The translations under genes and the position numbers were made by a program. From Cycloclasticus sp. (lineage in GTDB: Bacteria; Pseudomonadota; Gammaproteobacteria; Methylococcales; Cycloclasticaceae), in NCBI GenBank assembly GCA_002700385.1, contig PADC01000005.1, positions 97,730-161,729 on the forward strand: a DNA stretch of 64,000 bases, given 5' to 3'. Every line of letters begins with the position of its first letter. The first letter of the stretch is position 1. Of the stretch, positions 26,516 to 36,476 are shown in pieces. The notes under the pieces are model-generated. The model had not been told where the DNA came from and did not search any database. It saw nothing but the letters and a program-made list of their open reading frames with translations.

Positions 26516-27511
26516 ATGAAAATCGGCCCCTACACACTCACTAATAACTTAGTCCTCTCGCCAATGGCAGGGATTACTGATCGACCCTTCCGTCAAATTT
26601 GTCGTGAATTAGGGGCCGGTCTCGCCGTATCGGAAATGACCGCTTCAAACCCAGCTTTACGAAACCATCGCCGCACGCTATTAAAGCTCGATCATTCAGG
26701 TGAAGACGAACCTCGCGTTGTACAGATTGTCGGAACAAATCCCGAGCAACTGGCCGAAGCCGCTGTGTTTAATCAAAAAAATGGCGCTCAAATTATCGAT
26801 ATTAATATGGGCTGCCCAGCAAAAAAAGTATGCAATGTTGCCGCAGGATCTGCTTTACTAAGGGACGAACCACTGGTGAATAACATTCTAAAAGCGGTTG
26901 TTTCTGCTGTTGATATTCCTGTCACGCTAAAAATCAGAACTGGCTGGGATCCCTTGAACAAAAATGCGCCCACTATTGCCAAAATTGCAGAACAGGCCGG
27001 CATTCAATCACTCGCCATCCACGGCCGAACCCGTGCCTGCAAATACAACGGAAATGCTGAATTTGATACGATTAAATCAGTCAAAAAATCTATCAAAATC
27101 CCTGTGTTTGCCAATGGAGATATCACCACACCTCAACGCGCACTAGAAGTGTTAGACTACACAAACGCTGATGGCTTGTTAATTGGCCGCGGGGCTCAAG
27201 GGAACCCGTGGATTTTTAGAGAAATTGCACATTACCTAAAAACCGGTGAAAAGCTGGCACCTCCCAACCTTGATGAAATAAGAGAAACTATCTCTCGCCA
27301 TCTTGCTCATCTCCATCAATTTTATGGCGATACGATGGGGGTTAGAATTGCCAGAAAGCATATTGCTTGGTATTTTAAGCAAATAGATCAATCATTATTG
27401 CCTCTCGTGAAAGAGAGTTTTTCTATTCAAGAACCTCAACTACAATTAGACTTTATGAATAAAATTTTCCACACACTATCAAAAAAAAACAATACGCAGC
27501 ATGAATTTTAA
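26516..27511 (+). CDS. dusB: tRNA-dihydrouridine synthase B
   Basis: DusB is an FMN enzyme that reduces uridine to dihydrouridine in tRNA. The N-terminus MKIGPYTLTNNLVLSPMAGI matches the family start, so the ATG at 26516 is used; a TTG at 26471 in frame is possible but unsupported. The catalytic Cys lies in NMGCPAKKV, and the FMN-binding LLIGRGAQGNPWIF is present. The length is 331. It overlaps fis by 11 bp, the conserved dusB-fis operon. Confidence 0.95.
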   Translation: MKIGPYTLTNNLVLSPMAGITDRPFRQICRELGAGLAVSEMTASNPALRNHRRTLLKLDHSGEDEPRVVQIVGTNPEQLAEAAVFNQKNGAQIIDINMGCPAKKVCNVAAGSALLRDEPLVNNILKAVVSAVDIPVTLKIRTGWDPLNKNAPTIAKIAEQAGIQSLAIHGRTRACKYNGNAEFDTIKSVKKSIKIPVFANGDITTPQRALEVLDYTNADGLLIGRGAQGNPWIFREIAHYLKTGEKLAPPNLDEIRETISRHLAHLHQFYGDTMGVRIARKHIAWYFKQIDQSLLPLVKESFSIQEPQLQLDFMNKIFHTLSKKNNTQHEF

Positions 27512-27749
27512 TCATTCAAAAAAGCCTTTATGTGAGCAAGTCACCCAGGCACTGGAACACTATTTTGCCCAATTGGATGGACAAGAAGTCATTGACCTTC
27601 ATAGCCTGGTGATCCGTGAAGTTGAAAAACCTTTACTGGAGGCCGTGCTAAACCACACCAAATCAAATCAATCAAAAGCGGCCAAGATGCTTGGATTAAG
27701 CCGTGGCACTTTGAGAAAAAAACTAGCCACTTATGGGCTGGATATTTAG
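27501..27749 (+). CDS. fis: nucleoid-associated DNA-binding protein Fis
   Basis: Fis bends DNA and controls rRNA promoters, recombination and nucleoid structure. The C-terminal helix-turn-helix QSKAAKMLGLSRGTLRKKL is clear. At 82 residues it is shorter than the 98 of E. coli and lacks part of the N-terminal beta-hairpin arm used to contact the Hin invertase, a common trait outside the enterics. It is translated from the dusB message with an 11-bp overlap. Confidence 0.95.
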   Translation: MNFNHSKKPLCEQVTQALEHYFAQLDGQEVIDLHSLVIREVEKPLLEAVLNHTKSNQSKAAKMLGLSRGTLRKKLATYGLDI

Positions 27750-27872
27750 CACCTTCGCCCTCTACAGCACCTCACCAAAAAGCTCAGCAAAATAACGCAA
27801 ATTTCTATAAAATAGCCTGTTTCCAAGTTGGCCAAAATGGCCTTCCATTCTTTCAAAACAGGTCCTAGTAGC

Positions 27873-29435
27873 ATGAGCAATAAAATCACCCGCGCTTTGA
27901 TTAGCGTTTCAGACAAAACAGGCATTATCGAATTTTGCCAACAACTCAATGAATTAAATATTGAGATTATTTCAACCGGCGGCACGGCTAAATTGCTTCA
28001 AGAAAACAACCTACCTGTTATCGAAATGAGTGATTACACAGGTTTTCCTGAAATAATGGATGGACGTGTAAAAACTTTGCACCCTAAAGTTCATGGCGGT
28101 ATTTTAGCTCGCCGAGATATTGATCAACACACGATGAAAGAGAACGACATTCAACCCATTGATCTGGTTGTTGTTAATCTTTACCCGTTCCAACAAACGG
28201 TAGCCAACCCCGACTGCCATCTTGCCACCGCCATAGAAAACATTGATATTGGCGGCCCCACCATGATTCGTGCAGCCGCCAAGAACCATAAAGACGTGAC
28301 GATTATTGTTGATCCAAATGACTATCATCAAACAATCACTTCAATCAAATCAACCGGTGGTGTGGATGATGCAAGCCGTTTTAAACTTGCGGTTAAAACG
28401 TTTGAGCATACAGCACAATATGATGGTGCCATCGCGAACTATCTAGGCCGTATTCAAGACAATGGCGAAAAAGCAGACTTTTCCCGTACCATCAACCTTC
28501 AATTTAAGCAAAAACAAGTCATGCGTTACGGTGAAAACCCTCACCAGAAGGCTGCGTTTTTCACGGATCCACAGCCTCAATCGGGCTCTATATCTGCCGC
28601 TATTCAACATCAAGGTAAAGAGCTCTCCTACAACAATATTGCGGATACAGATGCCGCATTAGAATGCGTTAAACAATTTGACGATTCCCCTGCCTGCGTT
28701 ATTGTTAAGCATGCAAACCCCTGTGGGGTCGCCTTAGGCGATAATATTTTAGACGCTTATAACCGAGCTTACCAAACCGACCCTGAATCTGCTTTTGGCG
28801 GCATTATAGCGTTTAACCGACCGCTTGACCGGATGACTGCCGAAGTCATTACAGAACGCCAATTCGTGGAAGTTATTATTGCGCCCGGTATTCATGATGA
28901 TGCTTTGGCCATTGTCGCTGCAAAGAAAAATTTACGCCTTCTTGATAGTGGGCCATGGGAAAGCAATCAGACCGAGCATTATGATTTCAAGCGCGTTAAT
29001 GGCGGGCTCTTAGTCCAAACGGCTGACAATATGCTGTATAACGACTTAACGGTTGTTACAAAACGTCAGCCAACCGAGCAAGAGATGCAAGATTTACTCT
29101 TCACATGGCATGTTGCTAAATTTGTTAAATCTAACGCCATTATTTATGGAAAAAACCAGATGACGATTGGGGTGGGTGCCGGCCAAATGAGTCGTGTTAA
29201 TTCCGCTCGGATTGCGGCTATAAAAGCAGAGCAAGCGGGGTTGGAGGTTGCCGGCTCCGTGATGGCTTCTGATGCCTTTTTCCCATTTAGAGATGGCTTG
29301 GATAACGCTGCTCAAGTGGGGATTCGAGCCGTCATCCAACCGGGGGGCTCCATGCGCGATGAAGACGTCATCCAAGCCGCTGATGAGCACGATATAGCTA
29401 TGGTCTTTACGGGCATGCGTCATTTTAGGCATTAA
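27873..29435 (+). CDS. purH: bifunctional AICAR transformylase / IMP cyclohydrolase
   Basis: PurH catalyses the last two steps of IMP synthesis. The N-terminal IMP cyclohydrolase domain carries [11 protein letters not shown] and [15 protein letters not shown]. The C-terminal transformylase domain carries [13 protein letters not shown], with the catalytic Lys-His, and the ending [12 protein letters not shown]. The ATG at 27873 matches family N-termini; a frame to 27828 is unsupported. It is 520 residues long. It lies 17 bp upstream of purD, the usual pair. Confidence 0.97.
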   Translation: MSNKITRALISVSDKTGIIEFCQQLNELNIEIISTGGTAKLLQENNLPVIEMSDYTGFPEIMDGRVKTLHPKVHGGILARRDIDQHTMKENDIQPIDLVVVNLYPFQQTVANPDCHLATAIENIDIGGPTMIRAAAKNHKDVTIIVDPNDYHQTITSIKSTGGVDDASRFKLAVKTFEHTAQYDGAIANYLGRIQDNGEKADFSRTINLQFKQKQVMRYGENPHQKAAFFTDPQPQSGSISAAIQHQGKELSYNNIADTDAALECVKQFDDSPACVIVKHANPCGVALGDNILDAYNRAYQTDPESAFGGIIAFNRPLDRMTAEVITERQFVEVIIAPGIHDDALAIVAAKKNLRLLDSGPWESNQTEHYDFKRVNGGLLVQTADNMLYNDLTVVTKRQPTEQEMQDLLFTWHVAKFVKSNAIIYGKNQMTIGVGAGQMSRVNSARIAAIKAEQAGLEVAGSVMASDAFFPFRDGLDNAAQVGIRAVIQPGGSMRDEDVIQAADEHDIAMVFTGMRHFRH

Positions 29436-29452
29436 TCAATAAAGGAATTCAA

Positions 29453-30742
29453 ATGGACGTTTTAATTGTTGGTGGAGGCGGTCGTGAACATGCCTTGGCC
29501 TGGAAAGCAAAACAATCCGCACATGTTGACACTGTCTACGTTGCACCGGGCAATGCGGGTACGGAGCAAGAACCCGGCATTACTAATATCGATATTAGCG
29601 CGGAAGATATTCATGGGTTATTGGTTTTCGCTAAAAAAGAGGCCATAGAACTGACGATTGTTGGCCCCGAAGCCCCTCTCGTCGGTGGTATCGTCGATCG
29701 ATTCAAAGAAAACGGTTTACGTTGTTTCGGCCCAACCCAATTGGCTGCTCAACTCGAGGGGTCTAAAGCCTACTGCAAAGACTTTCTTGCCCGCCATCAC
29801 ATCCCAACGGCTGAATATGAAAGTTTTACCGATATTGAAGCCGCTTGTGATTACATCCGATTAAAAGGCGCTCCGATCGTCGTTAAAGCTGATGGCTTAG
29901 CCGCTGGAAAAGGCGTTATTCTGGCTGAAACGGAACAACAAGCCATTGAGGCCGTTAACGATATGTTAGCAGGCAATGCCTTTGGTGAAGCCGGTCACCG
30001 TGTTGTTATTGAAGAATTCTTGGTTGGAGAAGAAGCCAGCTTTATCGTTATGGCGAATGGCTCTCAGGCTTTGCCCATGGCATCATCACAAGACCACAAA
30101 GCGCGTGACAATGGTGACTCAGGCCCTAACACAGGTGGTATGGGCGCTTACTCGCCGGCACCTGTTGTCACAGATAAAATGCACCAAACTATCATGGAGA
30201 CCATTATTCAGCCCACACTCGATGGCATGATAAAGGACGGTATCCCTTACACCGGTTTTCTTTATGCCGGTGTCATGATTGATCAGCAAGGCATCCCAAA
30301 AGTGCTGGAATATAATTGCCGTTTTGGTGATCCCGAAACACAGCCCATTATGATGCGCTTGAAAAGCGATCTGACTGAACTCTGTAATGCCGCGCTTGAT
30401 AATAAACTGGATGTCATTAACGCAGAGTGGGACTCTCGTACAGCAATAGGCGTTGTTCTTGCCGCTGGCGGCTATCCTTTTGACTACGAGAAAGGTCATC
30501 TTATTACAGGCATTCCTGCTGAAACCGAGGACACCAAAACCTTTCACGCAGGCACAAAAATGGTGGATGGAGAAATCGCAACCAATGGTGGTCGCGTCTT
30601 ATGTACCTGTGCACTGGGTGACAGTGTGCTCGATGCTCAATTAAAAGCATACGAGACTGTCGGCTCTATTGACTGGGACAATGTCTATTTCCGGACTGAT
30701 ATTGGCCATAAAGCCATCACACGAGAGCAGCACCAGCAATGA
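29453..30742 (+). CDS. purD: phosphoribosylamine--glycine ligase
   Basis: PurD joins glycine to phosphoribosylamine in purine synthesis. ATP-grasp marks are DVLIVGGGGREHALAWK at the N-terminus, VVKADGLAAGKGV, and the metal-binding LEYNCRFGDPETQ. The length of 429 is standard. An AAGGAATT ribosome site precedes the ATG. The gene ends at a hairpin terminator shared with rho. Confidence 0.98.
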   Translation: MDVLIVGGGGREHALAWKAKQSAHVDTVYVAPGNAGTEQEPGITNIDISAEDIHGLLVFAKKEAIELTIVGPEAPLVGGIVDRFKENGLRCFGPTQLAAQLEGSKAYCKDFLARHHIPTAEYESFTDIEAACDYIRLKGAPIVVKADGLAAGKGVILAETEQQAIEAVNDMLAGNAFGEAGHRVVIEEFLVGEEASFIVMANGSQALPMASSQDHKARDNGDSGPNTGGMGAYSPAPVVTDKMHQTIMETIIQPTLDGMIKDGIPYTGFLYAGVMIDQQGIPKVLEYNCRFGDPETQPIMMRLKSDLTELCNAALDNKLDVINAEWDSRTAIGVVLAAGGYPFDYEKGHLITGIPAETEDTKTFHAGTKMVDGEIATNGGRVLCTCALGDSVLDAQLKAYETVGSIDWDNVYFRTDIGHKAITREQHQQ

Positions 30743-30757
30743 AAGAACGCAAAAAAA

Positions 30758-30785
30758 AAGAGCTTCTTTAAGAAGCTCTTTTTTT
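30758..30785. terminator. bidirectional terminator between purD and rho
   Basis: A 10-bp stem (AAGAGCTTCT with AGAAGCTCTT, 3-nt loop) has an A-run before and a T-run after it, so it works on both strands for these convergent genes. Confidence 0.85.
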
Positions 30786-30805
30786 AAATATTAAAACTAA
30801 CCCAG

Positions 30806-32062
30806 TTAACGTTTCATTGAATCAAAAAACTCATTATTTGTTTTTGTTTTCTTAAAACGCTCTAACAAGAATTCAATAGCGCCCATTTCATCCATAGGGT
30901 TAAGAATTTTTCGCAGAATCCAAGTTTTTTGCAGCACATCTGCATCAACAATATATTCTTCTCGACGCGTACCCGAACGGTTAACATTAATGGCCGGATA
31001 AATACGCTTTTCCGCTATTTTGCGCTCAAGATGAAGTTCCATATTGCCAGTACCCTTAAACTCTTCATAAATCACATCATCCATACGTGAACCCGTCTCT
31101 ACAAGAGCGGTGGCAATAATGGTTAAACTCCCCCCTTCTTCGATATTACGTGCAGCACCGAAAAAACGCTTTGGACGTTCAAGTGCATTAGCATCTACAC
31201 CCCCAGTTAAAATTTTGCCTGATGAGGGCGCCACGGTATTGTAGGCACGCCCTAAACGAGTGATAGAGTCTAATAAAATAATCACGTCCCGTTTACGTTC
31301 AACCAACCTTTTAGCTTTTTCAATTACCATTTCTGCTACTTGAACATGACGAGACGCTGGCTCATCAAATGTACTAGAAATCACTTCACCCTTAACCGTG
31401 CGCGACATCTCTGTCACTTCTTCAGGGCGCTCATCAATCAGTAAAACAATCAAGTCGCTTTCAGGGTTATTAGCCGCAATGGAGTGTGCTAAATTTTGTA
31501 GAATCATCGTTTTACCCGCTTTAGGCGGCGATACAATCAATCCACGTTGACCTTTACCAATCGGTGAAACCAAATCAATCACACGGGACGTTAAATCTTC
31601 AGTCGTTCCATTGCCCATCTCCAGACATAAACGTTCATTTGGAAAAATAGGCGTTAAATCTTTAAAAGCAATTTTGCTTTTTGCATCCTCAGGCTTTTCA
31701 TAGTTAAGCTTATCGACTTTTAATAGCGCAAAATACCGTTCATTGTCTTTGGGCGGGCGAATTTTGCCTGAAATCACATCCCCTGTTCTAAGCCCAAATC
31801 GACGTATCTGACTCGGTGACACATAAATGTCATCTGGGCCCGCCAAAAAAGAACTATCCGCTGACCTTAAAAAACCAAAACCGTCTGACAAAATTTCTAA
31901 AACCCCGTCTCCGTATACATCATCACCTTTTTTGGCAATCTTTTTTAGAATTTGAAATACCGTGGTTTGTTTCAGTGATCTTCCGGTATTATCCACACCT
32001 AATTCTTTCGCAATTTGAAGAATTTCACTTGCGGGTTTACGCTTCAGCTCAGTTAAGTTCAT
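30806..32062 (-). CDS. rho: transcription termination factor Rho
   Basis: Rho is the hexameric RNA helicase that ends factor-dependent transcription. The N-terminal RNA-binding domain is shown by [14 protein letters not shown] and the cold-shock-like GFGFLR segment. The ATPase domain has P-loop [13 protein letters not shown], Walker [17 protein letters not shown], and the R-loop GTRREE. The length of 418 is standard. The 180-bp leader after trxA holds no gene; Rho is known to autoregulate through its leader in E. coli. Confidence 0.98.
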   Translation of the reverse strand: MNLTELKRKPASEILQIAKELGVDNTGRSLKQTTVFQILKKIAKKGDDVYGDGVLEILSDGFGFLRSADSSFLAGPDDIYVSPSQIRRFGLRTGDVISGKIRPPKDNERYFALLKVDKLNYEKPEDAKSKIAFKDLTPIFPNERLCLEMGNGTTEDLTSRVIDLVSPIGKGQRGLIVSPPKAGKTMILQNLAHSIAANNPESDLIVLLIDERPEEVTEMSRTVKGEVISSTFDEPASRHVQVAEMVIEKAKRLVERKRDVIILLDSITRLGRAYNTVAPSSGKILTGGVDANALERPKRFFGAARNIEEGGSLTIIATALVETGSRMDDVIYEEFKGTGNMELHLERKIAEKRIYPAINVNRSGTRREEYIVDADVLQKTWILRKILNPMDEMGAIEFLLERFKKTKTNNEFFDSMKR

Positions 32063-32199
32063 ATAAGTTTGTAGTTAAAATATAAGAAAAGTATATATGT
32101 GCAAATTTGGCACAAATATTATGACATTGATTGTTTTTGATTTAGTTGCACGGCAAGCCGCGTGCTTAGAAGTTCTTACTATAACGTAAAGGTAGCATT

Positions 32200-32233
32200 A
32201 AAAATCACCCCCGTCTACCTTTAAGACGAGGGG
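32200..32233 (-). terminator. terminator after trxA
   Basis: On the minus strand CCCTCGTCT pairs with AGACGGGGG (one G-U, 7-nt loop) and is followed by TGATTTTT. It ends 10 bp from the trxA stop codon, so rho is probably read from its own promoter. Confidence 0.75.
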
Positions 32234-32242
32234 ATTACACTT

Positions 32243-32569
32243 TCATAAATTACTGTCAATAAAAGCGGCTAATTGTGACTTAGTTACCGCACCCACTTTA
32301 GTGGCTTCAACTTCTCCTGCTTTATAAACCATTAACGTTGGAATACCGCGTACACCAAAACGCCTTGGCATGGCAGGATTTGAGTCAATATCTAACTTAA
32401 CTACTTTCAATTTACCAACATATTCATCGGCTATTTCATCCAATATCGGCGCCACCATTTTGCATGGCCCGCACCACTCAGCCCAAAAATCAACTAAAAC
32501 AGGTTGGTCAGACGCTAAAACGTCCTGTTCAAAACTATCATCCGTAGTATGTACTACATTTTCACTCAC
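32243..32569 (-). CDS. trxA: thioredoxin 1
   Basis: Main cytoplasmic thioredoxin, with active site WCGPCK, the cis-Pro segment GIPTL, and the buried Asp in LVDFWAEW. It is 108 residues long. The start is a GTG at 32569 with GGAGAT 5 nt upstream. The position next to rho and divergent from rhlB is the classical gammaproteobacterial layout. Likely uses include reduction of DsbD. Confidence 0.97.
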   Translation of the reverse strand: MSENVVHTTDDSFEQDVLASDQPVLVDFWAEWCGPCKMVAPILDEIADEYVGKLKVVKLDIDSNPAMPRRFGVRGIPTLMVYKAGEVEATKVGAVTKSQLAAFIDSNL

Positions 32570-32708
32570 TATTTATCTCCATTCGTTTAATACTCTGCAT
32601 TGCTACATCATAATAGAGTAGGATATCGACTGTACAGCTTATCATGAATATTTAAATTCTAAGCAAGCTTCTATTTTCATTCAATTATCGTCAAAACTGA
32701 CTGAACAC

Positions 32709-33965
32709 ATGGCCGAAACTCACCTAACGAATACCCAATTCTCCTCTCTCGGATTATCGCCTACTATTATGGAAGGCTTGGATGACGCTAATTTTATAAA
32801 ATGCACACCCATTCAGGCAAAAACCTTACCCCTCAGTCTGGCGGGTAAAGACGTTGCAGGGCAAGCTCAAACGGGAACCGGAAAAACAATGGCTTTTTTA
32901 CTGGCTACCTATCACCGTTTATTAACCAAGAAACCCATTGATAACAAAAAAGGTATACGGGCCCTTATCATAGCCCCTACGCGCGAATTGGCCATTCAAA
33001 TCGCCAATGATGCAAAAATTATTGGTCAACACAGTGACCTTAAAGTCGGCCTGGCATACGGTGGAACCGATTATGAAAAACAACGCAAAACCCTTGATGA
33101 CGGCATTGATATTTTAATCGGCACCCCGGGGCGAATAATCGATTTTTTCAAACAAAAAGTTTTTCACCTTAGAAACCTTGAGGTACTTGTCCTGGATGAA
33201 GCAGACAGAATGTTTGATCTCGGCTTTATCAATGACATTCGGTATTTGTTACGGAGGCTGCCAAAACCAGAGGAGCGCTTAAATTTACTGTTCTCGGCGA
33301 CCCTTTCCTTTAAAGTGACAGAGTTGGCCTACGAACATATGAACAACCCTGAAATGGTTCGCATTGAACCGGAACAGATCACCGCAAAGCAGGTTAAAGA
33401 ATCTGTTTATTACCCGGCTGATAATGAAAAAATTCCGTTATTAATCCATCTCCTGACCATTGAGAAACCTGAACGGGGCATTATTTTTATCAACACTAAA
33501 CATAATGCAGACCGCTTGCACCGATACCTCGATGGCAATGGCTTAGACAATGCTGTGCTATCGGGCGATGTGCCACAAAAAAAACGCCAAGCCATTCTTA
33601 CCCGGTTCCAAGAAGGCAAGCTGCCCTTGTTAATTGCAACGGATGTTGCCGCCCGTGGTCTACATATCCCGGCTGTTAGCCATGTTTTTAATTTCGACTT
33701 ACCTCAGGACCCTGAAGATTATGTCCATCGAATTGGCAGAACGGCACGTTCCGGCGCCAGCGGTCTCGCCATCAGCTTTGCTTGTGAAACCTACGCGTAT
33801 TCATTACCTGATATTGAAGCCTATATTTCACACAAAATCCCTTTTGAACCTATTTATAGCGGATCACTGCCCGATATAAAACCGGCCACAAAAAAAACCT
33901 ACAAGCCAACAAGCAAAAAGCGTCGAAAAAAAACCAGGTCAGAGAGAAAACCTCAACCCAGTTAG
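32709..33965 (+). CDS. rhlB: DEAD-box RNA helicase RhlB
   Basis: RhlB is the RNA helicase of the RNA degradosome. Marks are AQTGTGKTMAF (motif I), PTRELAIQI (Ia), LDEADRMFDLGF (DEAD), SATL (III), and HRIGRTARSGASG (VI). A basic tail (KKTYKPTSKKRRKKTRSERK) ends the 418-residue protein and probably binds RNA. The identity as RhlB over RhlE or SrmB rests on the trxA-rho neighbourhood and the Q-motif region. Confidence 0.93.
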   Translation: MAETHLTNTQFSSLGLSPTIMEGLDDANFIKCTPIQAKTLPLSLAGKDVAGQAQTGTGKTMAFLLATYHRLLTKKPIDNKKGIRALIIAPTRELAIQIANDAKIIGQHSDLKVGLAYGGTDYEKQRKTLDDGIDILIGTPGRIIDFFKQKVFHLRNLEVLVLDEADRMFDLGFINDIRYLLRRLPKPEERLNLLFSATLSFKVTELAYEHMNNPEMVRIEPEQITAKQVKESVYYPADNEKIPLLIHLLTIEKPERGIIFINTKHNADRLHRYLDGNGLDNAVLSGDVPQKKRQAILTRFQEGKLPLLIATDVAARGLHIPAVSHVFNFDLPQDPEDYVHRIGRTARSGASGLAISFACETYAYSLPDIEAYISHKIPFEPIYSGSLPDIKPATKKTYKPTSKKRRKKTRSERKPQPS

Positions 33966-33976
33966 AGCCCGTAGTC

Positions 33977-34630
33977 TTAATCTGGATGAATATCCCCTAA
34001 ACTCTCCACAGCCGTGTAGTCATGAATGATTCGTGGTTGTTCTGTGCTATCAGGTTGGCTGATCGCCACAATGTATTTAATACCAAATAAATCAGCTGCT
34101 TTGAGAACACTCAGGCTATCATCGACCATCATGGTCTTCGATTTATCAAATGACTCTAGCTGATGAAACGCCTGCCAAAAACTCTGCTGTTCTTTGGGGT
34201 AACCAAAATCATGCGCCGAAACAATTGCATCAAAAAACTCAACTAACCCTGTTTTTTTCATCTTAATACTCAAACTATCGGCATGAGCATTCGTTACTAA
34301 GAGACAACGTTTTCCCGTTTCTTTAAGTGCTTTCAAAAAAGCCCTCGTGTGCGGCAATTCTCTAATATGTTCCTGCGTTTCAACTTTTAATTGAGCAATA
34401 TCAATGTCTAATTCTGTGCTCCAATAGTCCAAGCAATACCAATTTAACAAGCCCTCTTGAGCCTTAAAAATCGGTTTTAGGTGCAAAACCGCCTCTTCAA
34501 AAGAGATATTTTCTCTGCGGGCATAATAGTCAGGTACCACCCGCTGCCAAAAGTAATTATCGAACCTTAAATCAAGCAAGGTACCGTCCATATCCAACAA
34601 AACTGTTTCTATTTCCGCCCAATCAATCAT
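33977..34630 (-). CDS. HAD-family nucleotidase, YrfG-like
   Basis: A 217-residue haloacid dehalogenase superfamily hydrolase. Motif I is LLDMDGTLLDL, motif II is LVTNAH, and the C-terminal metal-binding motif is MMVDDSLSVL. The long N-terminal stretch FDNYFWQRVVPDYYA is typical of the YrfG group, reported as GMP/IMP nucleotidases; that activity is inferred by family. It converges with rhlB (11-bp gap) and is divergent from the lipoprotein gene. Confidence 0.85.
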   Translation of the reverse strand: MIDWAEIETVLLDMDGTLLDLRFDNYFWQRVVPDYYARRENISFEEAVLHLKPIFKAQEGLLNWYCLDYWSTELDIDIAQLKVETQEHIRELPHTRAFLKALKETGKRCLLVTNAHADSLSIKMKKTGLVEFFDAIVSAHDFGYPKEQQSFWQAFHQLESFDKSKTMMVDDSLSVLKAADLFGIKYIVAISQPDSTEQPRIIHDYTAVESLGDIHPD

Positions 34631-34681
34631 CTGATAACCTTATCGTTTGACCTTTTCAACTTAATGCCAGGGAACATCAAC

Positions 34682-35239
34682 ATGTTAAACTATCTTGCAA
34701 GACTGTTGTTCATAATTACCGTCTGCGCCTCCCTTTTTGCTTGCCATAAACCCCCTACATTAGACGAAAAACTTGCCTTATCATTATTAATGAAAGCCAA
34801 CATCCGACCAGGATATGCTGTCAACATGGTCACCAACAACCCTCGTGCTCGTGGCAAAAAGGCACAAGGGTGGAACTGTTCAGACAAACAACCCCTCATT
34901 GACGCACTGGTCGTCACCTGCAAAAATTCGGGCCGTTCAGGTGTCTACCTTAGCTTCACACACGAAGGAAAAAAATTATTATTGGGCAAACCTTGGGGGG
35001 ACGAAACCCTACGTAACGCAAGAGTGATCGCTGTTCGCCAAAAAATCAAAGACATACAATCCATTCATTTAATTAACAATACTCACGCAATCATCAGTTA
35101 TTCATGGGTCTACCACCAACATACTCCTTTCTCTAACCCTCAATTGAAAAAATTGATCACACTCGATGTGCCGCAGCCAGCACAAGCCAGCGCCACCCTA
35201 ATCAACAATCAATGGACTATACAACGCGCCTCTCTATGA
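34682..35239 (+). CDS. hypothetical lipoprotein
   Basis: A 185-residue protein with a lipoprotein signal: basic start, hydrophobic segment LLFIITVCASLFAC and the lipobox Cys near residue 21. The mature part has two Cys (WNCSD, VVTCKN) that could pair in the periplasm. No family is recognised. The ATG at 34682 is preferred over one 18 bp upstream because it places the signal normally. The stop overlaps the nth start (ATGA), so the two are co-translated, though no functional link to DNA repair is apparent. Confidence 0.7.
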   Translation: MLNYLARLLFIITVCASLFACHKPPTLDEKLALSLLMKANIRPGYAVNMVTNNPRARGKKAQGWNCSDKQPLIDALVVTCKNSGRSGVYLSFTHEGKKLLLGKPWGDETLRNARVIAVRQKIKDIQSIHLINNTHAIISYSWVYHQHTPFSNPQLKKLITLDVPQPAQASATLINNQWTIQRASL

Positions 35240-35871
35240 ATAAGATCAAACGTCTGGAAATTTTCGACCGACTCGCTCAGGCTATCCCAGAACCTGTTAC
35301 AGAACTCAACTACAGCTCACCTTTTGAATTATTAATAGCCGTTATTCTATCGGCACAAGCTACCGACAAAGGCGTCAATAAAGCCACAGACAAACTGTAC
35401 CCTATTGCCAATACACCAAGGGCTATTTATGATCTCGGCGAAAATGGACTTAAAGAATACATTAAAACCATCGGTTTATTTAACACCAAAGGTCGTAACA
35501 TCATCAAAACCTGTAACATTTTAATGGACAAACACGGTGGCAATGTTCCAAAAACTCGCGAAGAACTTGAAGCACTGCCTGGCGTTGGCCGAAAAACAGC
35601 CAATGTTGTTCTAAATACGGCCTTTGGCATGCCCACCATTGCTGTAGACACACATATTTTTAGAGTCAGTAATCGCACTAAAATTGCACCCGGAAAGAAC
35701 GTCCTTGATGTTGAAAAAAAGCTTGAAAAAAATGTTCCCAAAAAACACATAATAGATGCTCATCACTTGCTCATTCTGCATGGCCGATATACCTGTATTG
35801 CTCGTAAACCCCGTTGTGGCTCGTGTGTCATAGAGGATTTATGTGAATTTAAAGACAAAACAATTGATTAA
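35236..35871 (+). CDS. nth: endonuclease III
   Basis: Nth is a DNA glycosylase/AP lyase that removes oxidised pyrimidines. The helix-hairpin-helix LPGVGRKTANVV holds the catalytic Lys, VDTHIFRV holds the catalytic Asp, and the 4Fe-4S loop Cys pattern is C-x6-C-x2-C-x5-C in CIARKPRCGSCVIEDLC. It is 211 residues from the ATG at 35236, chosen by family alignment and the ATGA overlap with the lipoprotein gene. Confidence 0.97.
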   Translation: MNKIKRLEIFDRLAQAIPEPVTELNYSSPFELLIAVILSAQATDKGVNKATDKLYPIANTPRAIYDLGENGLKEYIKTIGLFNTKGRNIIKTCNILMDKHGGNVPKTREELEALPGVGRKTANVVLNTAFGMPTIAVDTHIFRVSNRTKIAPGKNVLDVEKKLEKNVPKKHIIDAHHLLILHGRYTCIARKPRCGSCVIEDLCEFKDKTID

Positions 35872-35914
35872 TTCATTTTCAGTTCAAACTAATCGTTTTA
35901 AACTCATTAACCTA

Positions 35915-35949
35915 AAAGTTAAAAAATGCGTGTAAGTTTTTTTAACTTT
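35915..35949 (+). terminator. A/T-rich hairpin after nth
   Basis: A 12-bp stem (AAAGTTAAAAAA with TTTTTTAACTTT, 11-nt loop) lies 43 bp after the nth stop. The stem has only one G-C pair, so it is a weak candidate terminator separating nth from the bufferin operon. Confidence 0.3.
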
Positions 35950-35989
35950 GCTTGGTCTATTTAATCGCATCTAGTTAATCGATCAATTC

Positions 35990-36017
35990 TTGTCGAAGCT
36001 ATCTGCATAAATATTTA
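35990..36017 (+). promoter_or_regulatory. candidate promoter of the bufferin operon
   Basis: TTGTCG and TATTTA lie 16 bp apart, about 43 bp upstream of the precursor ATG. The -35 is good and the -10 is moderate. No ECF-type or Fur-type site is visible nearby. Confidence 0.3.
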
Positions 36018-36059
36018 ACTATTAAGTCAACTGACGATAAAAAGCACAAGGACATTCTT

Positions 36060-36467
36060 ATGAAAAACTCTACAAAAAAACCCTTAGCAGCCGCATTAGG
36101 TGCAGCCTTTGTTACATCAATGGCATTTGTTCCCGCAGCAAACGCAGAATCCAATCCGTTTGGTGCAAGCGAATTAGAAACGGGTTATATGGTACTTGCT
36201 GAAGGTAAATGTGGCGAAGGTAAATGTGGTGGTGATAAAGCCAAAGAAGCCAAGTGTGGCGAAGGCAAATGCGGTGGCGATAAAGCCAAAGAAGCCAAGT
36301 GTGGCGAAGGTAAATGCGGTGGCGATAAAGCCAAAGAAGCCAAGTGTGGCGAAGGCAAATGCGGTGGCGATAAAGCCAAAGAAGCCAAGTGCGGCGAAGG
36401 CAAATGCGGTGGTGATAAAGCCAAAGAAGCCAAGTGTGGCGAAGGTAAATGCGGTTCTAGCAATTAA
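36060..36467 (+). CDS. HvfA/bufferin-type Cys-rich repeat precursor peptide
   Basis: A 135-residue exported precursor of the HvfA-like low-complexity group. A signal peptide (residues 1-29, ending AANA) is followed by a short leader-like segment (SNPFGASELETGYMVLA) and a repeat region (48-135). The repeat region holds 12 Cys: seven in EGKCG and five in EAKCG, arranged as one EGKCG, five 15-residue units, and a final EGKCGSSN. In this class the MNIO enzyme modifies Cys within EGKCG to heterocycles that bind copper, and the product acts in the periplasm. AAGGA precedes the ATG. The next gene starts 9 bp after the stop. The alternation of G and A versions of the motif is unusual. Confidence 0.92.
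   Translation: MKNSTKKPLAAALGAAFVTSMAFVPAANAESNPFGASELETGYMVLAEGKCGEGKCGGDKAKEAKCGEGKCGGDKAKEAKCGEGKCGGDKAKEAKCGEGKCGGDKAKEAKCGEGKCGGDKAKEAKCGEGKCGSSN
36216..36440 (+). repeat. five 45-bp tandem repeats in the precursor gene
   Basis: Five head-to-tail copies of a 45-bp unit encode EGKCGGDKAKEAKCG each. The copies differ only at a few third-codon T/C positions, all synonymous. A partial unit (EGKCG) flanks each side, at 36201-36215 and 36441-36455. Near identity implies recent expansion or homogenisation with the peptide kept constant. Confidence 0.95.
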
Positions 36468-36476
36468 CCACATCCT

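Noticed and set aside
30119..30547. 142-residue minus-strand frame inside purD
   Set aside because: Shadow of purD with no recognisable motif or ribosome site.
32063..32199. Riboswitch in the rho leader
   Set aside because: No known riboswitch fold recognised; Rho leader autoregulation is known but no structure could be supported here.
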